Positions 33,832-43,295 are shown, numbered from the stretch's first letter. The stretch: DNA of 64,000 nt from Arthrobacter sp. Leaf141 (GCF_001424565.1 NZ_LMOL01000045.1:16535-80534); one strand, 5' to 3'. A program made the numbers and translations. The notes: generated by a model from the letters alone, not told the origin.

Positions 33832-34803
33832 ATGCAGTACACCCATCTGGGCCGCTCCGGCCTGAAAGTCTCCCGCCTCTGCCTGGGGACAATGAACTTC
33901 GGCCCGCAGACCGAAGAAGCCGACGCGCACGCCATCATGGACTCTGCGAAGTCGCAGGGCATCAACTTCTTCGACACCGCCAACGTCTACGGCGGCGAAG
34001 GCCACCGCGGCTGGACCGAGGAAATCATTGGCCGCTGGTTCGCCAAGGGAGAGGGCCGCCGCGAGCAGACAGTCCTGGCCACCAAGCTCTACGGCACCAT
34101 GACGGACCGGCCCAACGAGTCCAAACTTTCCGCACTGAACATCCGCCGGGCCCTCGATGCCAGCCTCAAGCGCCTGCAGACGGACTACATCGACGTCTAC
34201 CAGTTCCACCATATCGACCGGAACACCCCTTGGGACGAGATCTGGCAGGCCATCGAGGTGGCCGTCCAACAGGGCAAGATCCTCTATTCGGGCAGCAGCA
34301 ACTTCGCCGGCTGGCACCTCGCGCAGGCGCAGGAAGCCGCCCGGCGCAGGAACTACACCGGACTGGTGAGCGAGCAGTCCATCTACAACCTGTTCCGCCG
34401 CGAGGTGGAGCTCGAGGTCATTCCAGCAGCCCAGCAGTACGGGCTGGGTCTGATCCCCTGGTCGCCCCTGCAGGGTGGCCTGCTGGGCGGGGTTCTGAAA
34501 AAGCAGGAGCAGGGCGTCCGCCGGGCAGAAGGCCGGGCCTTGGAAACCCTGAAGAAGCACCAGGACCAGATCCGGCAGTACGAGGATTTCGCCGATGAGC
34601 TGGGCCACGAACCCGGCGACGTTGCCCTGGCCTGGCTGCTCCACCAGCCCGCGGTCACGGCACCCATCGTGGGACCCCGGACCCAGGACCAGCTCGACGC
34701 CGGCATCCGGGCCTTGGACGTCACGCTCGACGCCGATGCCCTCAAGCGCCTCGACGACATTTTCCCGGGGCACAAGACGGCGCCGGAGGACTACGCATGG
34801 TGA
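33832..34803 (+). CDS. Aldo/keto reductase (YdjG/AKR potassium-channel-beta-like group)
   Basis: A 323-residue reductase with N-terminal YTHLGRSGLKVSRLCLGTMNFG, catalytic Asp/Tyr in FFDTANVYGGEGHRG, Lys in LATKLYG and His in VYQFHHID. The cofactor-binding end APIVGPRTQDQLDAGI is typical. It lies 26 bases after the first reductase, and its stop region overlaps the next start by seven bases, so the three genes form a coupled operon. It differs from the first reductase in subfamily, so the two probably act on different carbonyl compounds. Confidence 0.9.
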   Translation: MQYTHLGRSGLKVSRLCLGTMNFGPQTEEADAHAIMDSAKSQGINFFDTANVYGGEGHRGWTEEIIGRWFAKGEGRREQTVLATKLYGTMTDRPNESKLSALNIRRALDASLKRLQTDYIDVYQFHHIDRNTPWDEIWQAIEVAVQQGKILYSGSSNFAGWHLAQAQEAARRRNYTGLVSEQSIYNLFRREVELEVIPAAQQYGLGLIPWSPLQGGLLGGVLKKQEQGVRRAEGRALETLKKHQDQIRQYEDFADELGHEPGDVALAWLLHQPAVTAPIVGPRTQDQLDAGIRALDVTLDADALKRLDDIFPGHKTAPEDYAW

Positions 34804-35843
34804 GTCCACTCGCGCCGGAAGCAGCCACCGTTGCGCCCCGGAGCATCCTCCTTGTGGGCGGCACCGGGGTTATCAGCGCGGCGGCCACCGAGCGCGCGGC
34901 GGCGCTGGGTCACCGGGTCACCGTCCTCAACCGCGGACAGTCCGCAGCGCGGCCGGTGCCGGACGGCGTTGAGGTACTGCACGCGGACATCCGCAACCGG
35001 GCTTCGGTCCGGGAAGCGCTGGGCACCCGCAGGTTCGACGCCGTCGCGGACTTCATCTCGTACACCCCGGACCAGGCGGCCGCGGCCGTGGACCTGTTCG
35101 CCGGCAGGACCGGCCAGTATGTGTTCATCAGCTCGGCCTCGGCCTACCAGAAGCCGCCTACCCGGCTGCCCATCCTGGAGTCCACCCCGCTGAAGAACCC
35201 GTTCTGGCAGTACTCCCGGGACAAGATCGCCTGTGAGGAAGTACTTTTCGCTGCGTACCGCGAGCGCGACTTCCCGGTGACAGTGGTGCGGCCCTCGCAC
35301 ACCTACGACCGCACCAAGATCGCCATGGTGGGCGGCTGGACGGATATCCACCGGATGCGCGCCGGACTCCCCGTCATGGTCCACGGCGACGGCACCTCCC
35401 TGTGGACGCTCACGCACAGCAAGGATTTTGCCAAGGGCTTTGTGGGCCTGCTGGGCCGGCCACAGGCAGTGGGTGAGAGCTACACCATCACCTCGGACGA
35501 ATACCTGCCGTGGAACCAGATCTACCGGTTGTTCGCGCGCGCTGCCGGGGTGGCCGAGCCGGAGCTGGTCCATGTGGCTTCGGAAACCATCGCCGCCGCC
35601 AGCCCGGAGCTGGGACCCAACCTGCTGGGCGACAGGTCCCATTCGGTGGTGTTCGACAACACCAAGATCAAGGCACTGGTGCCGGACTACACGGCCACCA
35701 TCCCGTTCGCCGACGGCGCCCGGGAGATCGTGGCGTGGTTCGACGCCAACCCGGCCTCGCAGGTCCTGAACCAGGACTATATGGACCTCACCGACCGGCT
35801 GACAACCTGGGCCCGCAGCGGGCAGCGACCAGCCGGAGGTTAA
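34797..35843 (+). CDS. NAD-dependent epimerase/dehydratase family protein (extended SDR)
   Basis: A 348-residue extended short-chain dehydrogenase-like protein. The nucleotide-binding start reads LVGGTGVISAAATERAAALGHRVTVLNRG, in which the third glycine of the usual GxxGxxG is Ser. The Ser and Tyr-x-x-x-Lys active-site positions are FISSASAYQKPP and YSRDKIACEE. It overlaps the preceding reductase by seven bases. RNA-binding and isoflavone-reductase-like members share this layout; the substrate is unclear. It ends before a strong bidirectional hairpin. Confidence 0.85.
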   Translation: MVSPLAPEAATVAPRSILLVGGTGVISAAATERAAALGHRVTVLNRGQSAARPVPDGVEVLHADIRNRASVREALGTRRFDAVADFISYTPDQAAAAVDLFAGRTGQYVFISSASAYQKPPTRLPILESTPLKNPFWQYSRDKIACEEVLFAAYRERDFPVTVVRPSHTYDRTKIAMVGGWTDIHRMRAGLPVMVHGDGTSLWTLTHSKDFAKGFVGLLGRPQAVGESYTITSDEYLPWNQIYRLFARAAGVAEPELVHVASETIAAASPELGPNLLGDRSHSVVFDNTKIKALVPDYTATIPFADGAREIVAWFDANPASQVLNQDYMDLTDRLTTWARSGQRPAGG

Positions 35844-35880
35844 TGCCCATGCCCGGTGTGCAACGGAAGCACTTCATGGG

Positions 35881-35916
35881 CGCCCGACGGCGGCAGGCAG
35901 CTGCCGCCGTCGGGCG
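35881..35916. terminator. Bidirectional 16-bp hairpin
   Basis: CGCCCGACGGCGGCAG (35881-35896) pairs perfectly with 35901-35916 around a GCAG tetraloop, placed between the convergent epimerase-like and galactanase genes. No long T tract, but stem strength and position mark a transcription boundary for both strands. Confidence 0.8.
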
Positions 35917-35950
35917 TTCCGGAGGCCGGCGAAACCCCAGCCTGGTTGAC

Positions 35951-37756
35951 CTACCGGAGCGGGCCGGTGCCACCGGCGTCGGGTCCGAATTCCGCCAGTG
36001 CCGGCAGCGCCTTGCCGGCGTAGTCGAAGACAGCCTGGTTTTCCCACGCGTTGCCGGAAGTGGGATCGGCGGGATCCCAGCCGTTGCCCGGGACGGATGT
36101 CCAGGCCGGTTCCCAGTACACGGCGCCCAGCCCACGGCCACCCGGCGCTGAGGCCACCACATCCTGCACGGCCCGGAAATTGGCGGCCTGGCCGGCAGGT
36201 GTGGCCGGGTATCCCTTGACCAGCTGCGACGCCTTGGCCACCACGTTTTCCCACGGAGCGTTCGGGTTGTCCTCAAGCGTGAACGGGTACGAGGTTTCCA
36301 CCACCAGGACGTCCTTGTTGTACCGCCCGGACAGGGTGCTGACTGCTTCCTGCAGATCGGCAAGGGTGCCGTGCCAGAACCCGTAGTAGGACAGACCCAC
36401 AATATCGAAGGCAACCCCGCGGGCCGTCACTTCGTCGAACCACCAGGTCAGGCCACCAATGCCGTTATTGATATTGGTCAGGTGCAGCACAGTTTTGGTA
36501 CTCGGGCTGACCTCGGTGACGGCGCGGGTACCGGCCTTGAGGAACATCGCCAGGTTGTCCCACTGCGCGCCCGTCACGTTATCGCTGGCGTCCACATCCC
36601 AGGTTTGACCGTGCGGCCACAGCATCCCTGGGTTGATCTCGTTGCCGATCTGCGCGGCGTACGGTGTGACCCCGGCTGCCCTGATGGCTTCCATCACGTC
36701 TTTTGTATGCGCGTACAGCGCAGCCGCCATCTCGGTGGCGGGCAAGTCCGTCCACGCCGCGGGCGTGCCTTGCGCCCCCGGGTCGGTCCATCGGTCCGAG
36801 TAGTGGAAATCCACCAGGACCCGCATGCCCTGCGCCTGGGCCCGTTTGGCCATGGCCGCCACCTGCTGCTTGCGGTTGTATCCGTCGGCAGGGTCAACCC
36901 AGACCTTGAGCCGGACCAGGTTGGTGCCTGCATCGGCGAAGGCCCGCACCGGGTCCACCCGCTGGCCGGCGGCCGTGAAATAGGCCGCCCCGTGGTCCTC
37001 GTTCTTGGGCACCCCGGACAGATCGGCCCCGCGGATGGTCCGCTCCACCTTGCCCTCAGTGAAGCTCACATTGTCGATGCTGGCCCAGGCGCCCGCCCCT
37101 GTGGTGCTGACGGAAACAGTGCACTTGCCGGCCACGTTGGCGCTGACCGCAATGCTCAGCCACTGGTCATCCGTCTCCGTAGAAGGCAGCACGGTGGCGC
37201 CGCCGGTCCCGCAGCCCGTAAGGACCAGGCTGGACGAGTTCACGGGCCCACCGGACTTAATGGCTGCACGGAACGTCCACCAGCCCTTCTTGAGCCCGGT
37301 AATGGTCTGGGATGTAGTGACCGTTTCCGCCGACTCCAGCCACTGCGTCAGCCTGTTGGCTGAATCCGCGCCGCCCGCTTCCACCTTGGCGGCGCCCGCG
37401 GCTCCTGCCGTGGTCCAGCCGGACAGGCCGGATTCAAAACCAGGGTTGGCCACGGCGGCCGGGCCGCGGCCGGTGCTGCTGCCTGGGTTGTTGCCGTGGC
37501 CCGGGTTGTTGCCTTGGTTGCTGCCTGGGTTGTTGCCGTGGTTGGTGCCCGGATTGTTGCCTTGGTTGGTGCCTGGGTTGTTGCCGCGGCCCGGGTTGTT
37601 GCCTTGGTTGCTGCCTGGGCCCGGGCTCCCGCCGGGGCCGGCAATTGCCGGCGCTGCCCCCAGCAGCACGCCGGCCAGTGCCAGGGCCGTGATGGCGGCC
37701 AACGTCCGGCCGGGTGGCCGTTTACGGGTACTGCCGATGCTGCGGGGGTGTTTCAC
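35951..37756 (-). CDS. Secreted endo-beta-1,4-galactanase, GH53
   Basis: Extracellular enzyme cutting type I (arabino)galactan side chains of pectin. A 601-residue protein with a Sec signal peptide (1-39, ending AIA), a Gly/Asn/Pro repeat linker (~49-94), a beta-sandwich carbohydrate-binding-like domain (~100-235, VANPGFESGLSGWTT to IDNVSFTEG) and the GH53 barrel (~243-590). The acid/base is E373 in GNEINPG and the nucleophile E487 in VVETSYP. IRGADLSGVPKNEDHG and VRLKVWVDPADGY are typical GH53 sequence. The start is GTG at 37756, with AAGGAGGA seven bases upstream. It follows the GH42 gene in the same direction. Confidence 0.93.
   Translation of the reverse strand: MKHPRSIGSTRKRPPGRTLAAITALALAGVLLGAAPAIAGPGGSPGPGSNQGNNPGRGNNPGTNQGNNPGTNHGNNPGSNQGNNPGHGNNPGSSTGRGPAAVANPGFESGLSGWTTAGAAGAAKVEAGGADSANRLTQWLESAETVTTSQTITGLKKGWWTFRAAIKSGGPVNSSSLVLTGCGTGGATVLPSTETDDQWLSIAVSANVAGKCTVSVSTTGAGAWASIDNVSFTEGKVERTIRGADLSGVPKNEDHGAAYFTAAGQRVDPVRAFADAGTNLVRLKVWVDPADGYNRKQQVAAMAKRAQAQGMRVLVDFHYSDRWTDPGAQGTPAAWTDLPATEMAAALYAHTKDVMEAIRAAGVTPYAAQIGNEINPGMLWPHGQTWDVDASDNVTGAQWDNLAMFLKAGTRAVTEVSPSTKTVLHLTNINNGIGGLTWWFDEVTARGVAFDIVGLSYYGFWHGTLADLQEAVSTLSGRYNKDVLVVETSYPFTLEDNPNAPWENVVAKASQLVKGYPATPAGQAANFRAVQDVVASAPGGRGLGAVYWEPAWTSVPGNGWDPADPTSGNAWENQAVFDYAGKALPALAEFGPDAGGTGPLR
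37475..37612 (-). repeat. In-frame NNPG repeat tract of the galactanase linker
   Basis: Repeats of the type NNPGTNQG / NNPGRG / NNPGHG (about eight NNPG units) code for residues ~49-94 of the galactanase. In DNA this is an imperfect tandem array of about 140 bases. It probably forms a flexible linker between signal peptide and binding domain and may vary in copy number among strains. Confidence 0.85.
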
Positions 37757-37780
37757 GGGGCGTCCTCCTTGACGTGGAAA

Positions 37781-37808
37781 CCGGCCGGGACCTGCTGGTC
37801 CCGGCCGG
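37781..37808 (-). terminator. 12-bp hairpin between GH42 and GH53 genes
   Basis: CCGGCCGGGACC (37781-37792) pairs perfectly with 37797-37808 around TGCT. In the minus direction it follows the GH42 stop by 12 bases and is followed by TTTCC. It could partly terminate transcription before the galactanase gene. Confidence 0.65.
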
Positions 37809-37820
37809 TGGTCTGTGGTG

Positions 37821-39860
37821 CTAGCTGGTTCCTTCGGGGGCCCGGATCACGCGGACGGTGCCGGCAGGCACGTGGGCGGTACCGCTGACCTGTTCCCCGG
37901 AGAACATGTCCAGACCGGCTGCCGGATAGTCGGCGTCGTTCTCCGCATGGTTGATCAGGAACGTGAAGCGGTCCTCCCCGTTACTGCGGGCCATCACCTC
38001 AAGCCCTGCCGGGTGCGTGGGCGCGGCAGGCACGCCGGCCCCGGTCACCGCGGCCATCACGACGGCGGCCAGGTCGCCGCCGTCGAGGTTGGTGGAGACG
38101 TACCAGGCGGTGCCGGCACCGAAGCTGTTGCGGGTGATGGCCGGGCCGGCGGCGGCCGGGCCGTCCTGGTACCGTGCCACCACGCTGGCCGTGGTGGGGT
38201 GGATTTCCTCGGACCAGATGGTGCCCGCGCCCATGCCGTTGCTCAGCTCAACGGCCTGGTGTTCGCGCAGCGGCAGGAATTCGTGGATTTCCAGGCCCAG
38301 GAGGTCGCGGAGGGGCCCCGGGGAAGCTCCGGGCGGGACAGTGTCGGTGGCGTCCACGATGCCGGAGAAGTAGGACACCATGAGGTGCCCACCGCCGGAA
38401 ACGTAGCGGCCCAGGTTGGCCGCAGAAGCATCGCCCACCAGGTACAGAGCCGGCGCCAGGACCAGGTCGTAGCCGGAAAGGTCGGCTTCCGGGTGCGCGA
38501 AGTCCACGGCCACGCCCCGGTTCCAGAGCACCGAGTAATAGGCCTCGATCCGTTCCCGGTGGTCCAGTTCGCTGCTGGGCCGCCATTCGAGGTCCTGGGC
38601 CCAGAAGGATTCCACATCCCACAGGATGGCCACCCGGGCGTTGACGGTGGAACCCTTGACGGGGCTGAGCTTGCGCAGGTCATCCCCGAGGTCCAGGACT
38701 TCGCGCCAGATCCGGGAACCGGTGCCGGCGTGCGGCAGCATGGCGGAGTGGAACTTTTCGGCCCCGTAGCGGGAGGCCCGGAACTGGAAGAACATAACGG
38801 CGTCCGCGCCGCGGGCCACGTGGGAAAGGCTGTTGCGGGCCAGTTCACCAGGGCGCTTGGCGATGTTGCGGCCCTGCCAGTTCACGGCGCTGGTGGAGTG
38901 CTCCATCAGCATCCACGGCTTATTGCCCGCCAGTGACCGGGTGAGGTCGGCGTCCATGGCCAGCAGGATGTGGTTGTCGGTGCGCTGTGCCACCAGGTAA
39001 TGGTCGTTGGCAACAATGTCCACTTCCTTGCTCCAGGCCCAGTAGTCCGGGGAGAGGCAGTTGGTGGCCATGAAGTTGGTGGTGACAGGAGTGTTGGGGG
39101 CGTGACGGCGGATGATGTCGCGCTCGGCGGTGAAGCACTCCAGCATGGCGTTCGAGGTGAACCGGGCGAAGTCCAGCCGCTGGCCCTGGTTGCTGACGCT
39201 GGCGGAGAGCCGGGGGGCGTCGATTTCGTCCCAGGCACCGTACTTCTGGCCCCAGAACAGGGTGCCCCAGGCGCTGTTCAGCGCGTCGAGGGTGCCGTAA
39301 CGGGCCTCCAGCCAGGTGCGGAAGGCGGCCACGGAGGCGTCGTCGTACGAATCGCTGACGGGGGCGCCGTATTCGTTGTGCACGTGCCACAGGACCACGC
39401 CCGGGTGGGACCCGTAGCGCCGGGCCAGCTGTTCGGTGATGTTGGCGGCGGCCCGGCGGTAGTCCGGGGAGCTGGGGCTGGCCATCCCGCGGGAGCCGTT
39501 GCCCAGGGTGATTCCGTCGCGGGTGACGGGATGGGCCTGCGGGTACTTTTTCCAGAACCAGGCCGGCGGAGCGGCCGTGGGGGTGCCCAGGTCGATGCTG
39601 ATGCCGGCATCGGTCAGCAGGTCCACCAGGTGGTCCAGCCACTCAAAATCGTATTCGCCTTCACGCGGTTCCAGAAGTACCCAGGAGAAGATCCCCACGC
39701 TGACCAGGTTGATCCCGGCTTCCTGCATCAGGGCGATGTCCTCGACCCACACCTCGCGGGGCCATTGCTCGGGGTTGTAGTCCCCGCCATAGCAAAGGCC
39801 TGCGGGGCGCTGGACCCACGGCGCCGGTGCGGGGGCGGGGGCCTGCAGGACGTCTGTCAT
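37821..39860 (-). CDS. Beta-galactosidase, GH42
   Basis: A 679-residue cytoplasmic exo-enzyme releasing galactose from imported galacto-oligosaccharides. The N-terminal barrel (~18-390) carries YGGDYNPEQW, the acid/base E163 in HVHNEYG and the nucleophile E320 in WMLMEHSTSAVNW. The trimerisation domain (~395-610) and C-terminal beta domain complete the family layout. There is no signal peptide. AAGGAGAT lies before the ATG at 39860. It is divergent from the second ABC importer and upstream of the secreted galactanase, the standard arrangement for galactan use. Confidence 0.93.
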   Translation of the reverse strand: MTDVLQAPAPAPAPWVQRPAGLCYGGDYNPEQWPREVWVEDIALMQEAGINLVSVGIFSWVLLEPREGEYDFEWLDHLVDLLTDAGISIDLGTPTAAPPAWFWKKYPQAHPVTRDGITLGNGSRGMASPSSPDYRRAAANITEQLARRYGSHPGVVLWHVHNEYGAPVSDSYDDASVAAFRTWLEARYGTLDALNSAWGTLFWGQKYGAWDEIDAPRLSASVSNQGQRLDFARFTSNAMLECFTAERDIIRRHAPNTPVTTNFMATNCLSPDYWAWSKEVDIVANDHYLVAQRTDNHILLAMDADLTRSLAGNKPWMLMEHSTSAVNWQGRNIAKRPGELARNSLSHVARGADAVMFFQFRASRYGAEKFHSAMLPHAGTGSRIWREVLDLGDDLRKLSPVKGSTVNARVAILWDVESFWAQDLEWRPSSELDHRERIEAYYSVLWNRGVAVDFAHPEADLSGYDLVLAPALYLVGDASAANLGRYVSGGGHLMVSYFSGIVDATDTVPPGASPGPLRDLLGLEIHEFLPLREHQAVELSNGMGAGTIWSEEIHPTTASVVARYQDGPAAAGPAITRNSFGAGTAWYVSTNLDGGDLAAVVMAAVTGAGVPAAPTHPAGLEVMARSNGEDRFTFLINHAENDADYPAAGLDMFSGEQVSGTAHVPAGTVRVIRAPEGTS

Positions 39861-39948
39861 CGAGTGATCTCCTTAGAACTGTGTGCGCTCCCAGTAATAT
39901 CACAAGCTATTTGACTGTGCCTAGAGGACGGTTCTTATTGACATTGGT

Positions 39949-39960
39949 CACATTAATGTG
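39949..39960. promoter_or_regulatory. Palindrome in the GH42/importer divergent promoter
   Basis: CACATTAATGTG is a perfect 12-bp palindrome in the 194-bp region between the GH42 and binding-protein genes. It may be a LacI-type site or simply an AT-rich promoter element. A GGAACCGCTCACA stretch just downstream (near 39968) also resembles half of a LacI operator. Confidence 0.45.
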
Positions 39961-40054
39961 GATTACTGGAACCGCTCACAGTCATACGGCTTCGGTTGGA
40001 TGAGCGGTGAAAATCAGCCAGAGACACATTCAGCTTTTCGACAAGGAGGACGGA

Positions 40055-41377
40055 ATGCGCAGGTCATTTCGTGCAGGCGCCGTGGCAATGATTGCCGCCG
40101 CAGCACTGCTCACTGCAGGTTGTTCCACAGGATCAGGCACCGGCTCGGCGGAGCAGAACACCGACCCCAACCAGAAGGTCGAACTGACCTACTGGGCCTG
40201 GGCCCCCAACCTGGACAAGGTGGTGGACCTCTGGAACGAGAAAAACCCCAACATCCACGTCACCGTCAACAAGCAGGACGGCGGCGACCCGGCCATCACC
40301 AAGCTGCTGACCGCCGTCAACGCCGGCTCCGGCGCGCCGGACCTGATCCAGGCCGAATACCAGAAGATCCCCACCCTGGTGGCCGCCGATGCGCTGGTTG
40401 ACCTCGCTGACACCGAGGCCAAAGAGACCAAGGACAACTTCCCCGAAGGCGTGTGGAACTCAGTGACCCTGGGCGGCGAGGCCCTCTACGCCGTCCCCCA
40501 GGACACCGGCCCCATGGCGTTCTACTACCGCGCCGACATCTTTGAAGGCCTCGGCCTGGCCGTGCCCACCACCTGGGATGAATACGCCGCGGCAGCCAAA
40601 ACCATCCACGACGCAGATCCCGAAGCCTACCTGGGGACGTTCTCCTCCAACGACGCCGGCTGGTTCACCGGCATGGCCCAGCAGGCCGGCGCATCCTGGT
40701 GGGGCATCGACGGTGACGCCTGGAGCGTCAAGATCGCCGAAGAGCCCACCGAAAAAGTCGCCGGCTACTGGGGCGGCCTCGTGGAGCAGGGCACCATCGA
40801 CAACAAGCCCATGTACACCCCCGAGTGGAACGCCGCACTGAACAGCGGCAAGCAGGTGGGCTGGCTGAGCGCGGCCTGGGCCCCAGGCGTACTCGCCGGC
40901 AACGCCGGCGCCACGGCCGGCAAGTGGAAAGTGGCCCCCATGCCGCAGTGGGATGCCGCGAAGCCGGCCACCGGCAACTGGGGCGGCTCTTCCACCGCCG
41001 TCACCACCCAATCCAAGAACGTGGCCGCAGCCGCGAAGTTCGCCACGTGGCTGAACACCTCCCCCGAAGCCGTTGACGCCCTGGTCAAGGTGTCCAACAT
41101 CTACCCGGCGGACACCGAAGGGGCCAAGACGGCGCTGACCGCTGCTCCGGAGTTCTTCAGCAACCAGCCTGACTTCTACGACGTGATCGGCAAGGCCGCC
41201 CAGAACGTGGGCTCCTTCAACTACGGCCCCAATGTGAATGTCGCTTTCAACGCCTACAACGACCAGTTCGCCAAGGCCGCGCAGGCCAAATCCCGGAGCG
41301 CCTTCCTCGAGGCCGTGGACAGCATGCAGCAGGTCACCGTCGAGGACCTGAAGAAGACCGGCTTCACGGTCAAGTAA
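40055..41377 (+). CDS. Sugar ABC transporter substrate-binding lipoprotein (galactan importer)
   Basis: A 440-residue family 1 solute-binding protein. The lipoprotein signal MRRSFRAGAVAMIAAAALLTAGC ends in LTAGC. Mature features are VELTYWAWAPNLDKVVDLWNEKNPNIHV, DLIQAEYQKIPTLVAADALVDL and YYRADIFEGLGLAVPTTWDEY. ATG 40055 has AAGGAGGA just upstream. It begins an operon with two permeases and a LacI regulator and is divergent from beta-galactosidase, which points to galacto-oligosaccharide uptake. Confidence 0.93.
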   Translation: MRRSFRAGAVAMIAAAALLTAGCSTGSGTGSAEQNTDPNQKVELTYWAWAPNLDKVVDLWNEKNPNIHVTVNKQDGGDPAITKLLTAVNAGSGAPDLIQAEYQKIPTLVAADALVDLADTEAKETKDNFPEGVWNSVTLGGEALYAVPQDTGPMAFYYRADIFEGLGLAVPTTWDEYAAAAKTIHDADPEAYLGTFSSNDAGWFTGMAQQAGASWWGIDGDAWSVKIAEEPTEKVAGYWGGLVEQGTIDNKPMYTPEWNAALNSGKQVGWLSAAWAPGVLAGNAGATAGKWKVAPMPQWDAAKPATGNWGGSSTAVTTQSKNVAAAAKFATWLNTSPEAVDALVKVSNIYPADTEGAKTALTAAPEFFSNQPDFYDVIGKAAQNVGSFNYGPNVNVAFNAYNDQFAKAAQAKSRSAFLEAVDSMQQVTVEDLKKTGFTVK

Positions 41378-41385
41378 CCCCACCG

Positions 41386-41415
41386 GCCGGGAGGACGCAG
41401 CAGCGTCCTCCCGGC
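41386..41415 (+). terminator. Intra-operon hairpin after the binding-protein gene
   Basis: GCCGGGAGGACGC (41386-41398) pairs perfectly with GCGTCCTCCCGGC (41403-41415) around AGCA. It lies nine bases after the binding-protein stop and before the first permease. Such stems often protect the binding-protein mRNA and lower expression of the permeases. Confidence 0.7.
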
Positions 41416-41447
41416 TTACTGGCCCCAACAACCCAAGGAAGTGCACC

Positions 41448-42422
41448 ATGGCGGCAACAGCGACCATGCCAGGCAGTGCGGAAAAAACCGCGGCCCCCGG
41501 GCGGCCCCGGCAGGCGAAGAACTTCAAACAGCGGGTCCTGACCCCCTACGCGATGCTGGCACCGGGCATTGTCCTGTTCCTGCTGTTCATGGCAGCACCC
41601 ATCATCTACACGCTGGTCCTGAGCTTCCAGCAGAAAAAGGTCAGCGGCCTGGGCCTCGGCAAGGGCGCGCAGAGCACGGTGTTTGCCGGGTTCGACAACT
41701 ACGTCCGGTCCCTGACGGACCCCGAGTTCGGGGCCAGCGTGCTGCGCGTGCTGACCTACGGGGCCATCCTGATCCCGCTGATGCTCGGCTTCGCCCTGCT
41801 TTTCGCGCTGCTCCTGGATTCCCGGCGGACCCGGGCCGGCAGCTTCTCGCGGACCGCCATCTTCCTGCCGTACGCCGTCCCGGCCGTGATCAGCTCGCTC
41901 CTGTGGGGCTTCCTGTACCTGCCCGGCGTCAGCCCCTTCCACTTCGTGGCGGACAAACTGGGCATCGCGCTGCCGTCACTACTGAACCCGGACCTGATCA
42001 TCTTCGCCATCGCCAACATTGCCCTGTGGGGCGGCGTGGGCTTCAACATGATCGTTATGTACACGTCCCTGAAGGCAGTGCCGCAGGAGATCTACGAGGC
42101 CGCCAAGCTGGACGGTGCGTCGGAGATCCAGACCGCGCTGCGCATCAAGATCCCCATCATTGCTCCGTCCGTGGTGATGACGGCGCTGTTCTCCATGATT
42201 GCCACGCTGCAGGTCTTCGCCGAACCCACCACGCTCCGGCCGCTGGCCAACAGCCTCTCCACCAGCTGGTCCCCGCTGATGCTGGTGTACCGCGACGCCT
42301 TCACCCGCAATGACGTGTACTCCGCCGCCGCCACCAGCATCGTCATAGCCCTTGCCACCTTTGCCATATCCTTCCTCTTCCTGCGTGTAGTGCAGAAGCG
42401 GGCCTTCGGACAGGAGAACTGA
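41448..42422 (+). CDS. Sugar ABC transporter permease, MalF type
   Basis: A 324-residue permease with six helices following a basic tail. The EAA loop is YEAAKLDGASEIQTALRIKIPIIAP. LAPGIVLFLLFMAAPIIYTLVLSFQ is the usual first transmembrane helix and loop. It is preceded by AAGGAAG and a 13-bp hairpin and lies three bases from the second permease. Confidence 0.93.
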   Translation: MAATATMPGSAEKTAAPGRPRQAKNFKQRVLTPYAMLAPGIVLFLLFMAAPIIYTLVLSFQQKKVSGLGLGKGAQSTVFAGFDNYVRSLTDPEFGASVLRVLTYGAILIPLMLGFALLFALLLDSRRTRAGSFSRTAIFLPYAVPAVISSLLWGFLYLPGVSPFHFVADKLGIALPSLLNPDLIIFAIANIALWGGVGFNMIVMYTSLKAVPQEIYEAAKLDGASEIQTALRIKIPIIAPSVVMTALFSMIATLQVFAEPTTLRPLANSLSTSWSPLMLVYRDAFTRNDVYSAAATSIVIALATFAISFLFLRVVQKRAFGQEN

Positions 42423-42424
42423 CC

Positions 42425-43276
42425 GTGTCCATCCCCACGGAAATCCGCGAGAAGCCGAGTTACCTTTCCACCGGCATCCTGATCATCGGCGCGCTCTACT
42501 GCCTCTTCCCCGTGATCTGGGTGGTGGCCGCCGCCACCAAGGGCAGCGACGAACTGTTCTCCACCTTCACGTTCACCCCCAGCGTGCACCTCTGGAGCAA
42601 CATCGTGGAGCTGACCGCCTACCGCGACGGCGTATTCTGGCGCTGGATGCTCAACACGGCCCTCTACGCCGGTGTGGGCGCCCTCCTCTCCACCTGGGTT
42701 TCGGCGCTGTCCGGCTACGTTCTGGCCAAATACGATTTCCCCGGAAAGAACGGTGTTTTCAAGGTCCTGCTGATGGGCGTCCTGGTGCCCGGCGTGATCC
42801 TCGCGATCCCGCAGTACCTCATGCTGGCCCAGCTGGGACTGACCAACACCTACTGGTCCGTCCTGCTGCCGCAGATCATCAGCCCCTACGGCATCTACCT
42901 GGCTCGGATCTACGCCGCCGCCTCGGTGCCCGGTGACGTGATCGAGGCAGCCAGGACCGAAGGCGCCAAGGAGATGTACATCTTCAACCGGATCGCCCTG
43001 CCCATGATGCTGCCCGGCCTGGTGACCATCTTCCTCTTCCAGTTCGTGGCCATCTGGAACAACTTCATGCTGCCGTACATCATGCTGGGCGACGACACCC
43101 TGTTCCCGCTGACGGTGGGCCTGAACGGGCTGCTGAACCAGGGCGCCACTGCCCCGGCGCTCTACACCCTGGTGCTGGCCGGTGCGCTGCTGTCCATCAT
43201 TCCGCTGGTGATCATGTTCCTGTTCCTGCAGCGCTACTGGCGCGTTGACCTCGCTGCTGGCGCCGTGAAGGCCTAG
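42425..43276 (+). CDS. Sugar ABC transporter permease, MalG type
   Basis: A 283-residue permease starting with GTG at 42425, just behind AGGAG at the end of the previous gene. The EAA loop is IEAARTEGAKEMYIFNRIALPMMLPG. Helix 1 reads STGILIIGALYCLFPVIWVVAAATKG. It completes the galacto-oligosaccharide importer; no ATPase gene accompanies it. Confidence 0.93.
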   Translation: MSIPTEIREKPSYLSTGILIIGALYCLFPVIWVVAAATKGSDELFSTFTFTPSVHLWSNIVELTAYRDGVFWRWMLNTALYAGVGALLSTWVSALSGYVLAKYDFPGKNGVFKVLLMGVLVPGVILAIPQYLMLAQLGLTNTYWSVLLPQIISPYGIYLARIYAAASVPGDVIEAARTEGAKEMYIFNRIALPMMLPGLVTIFLFQFVAIWNNFMLPYIMLGDDTLFPLTVGLNGLLNQGATAPALYTLVLAGALLSIIPLVIMFLFLQRYWRVDLAAGAVKA

Positions 43277-43295
43277 GGCTGGATAGGCTCTGACA

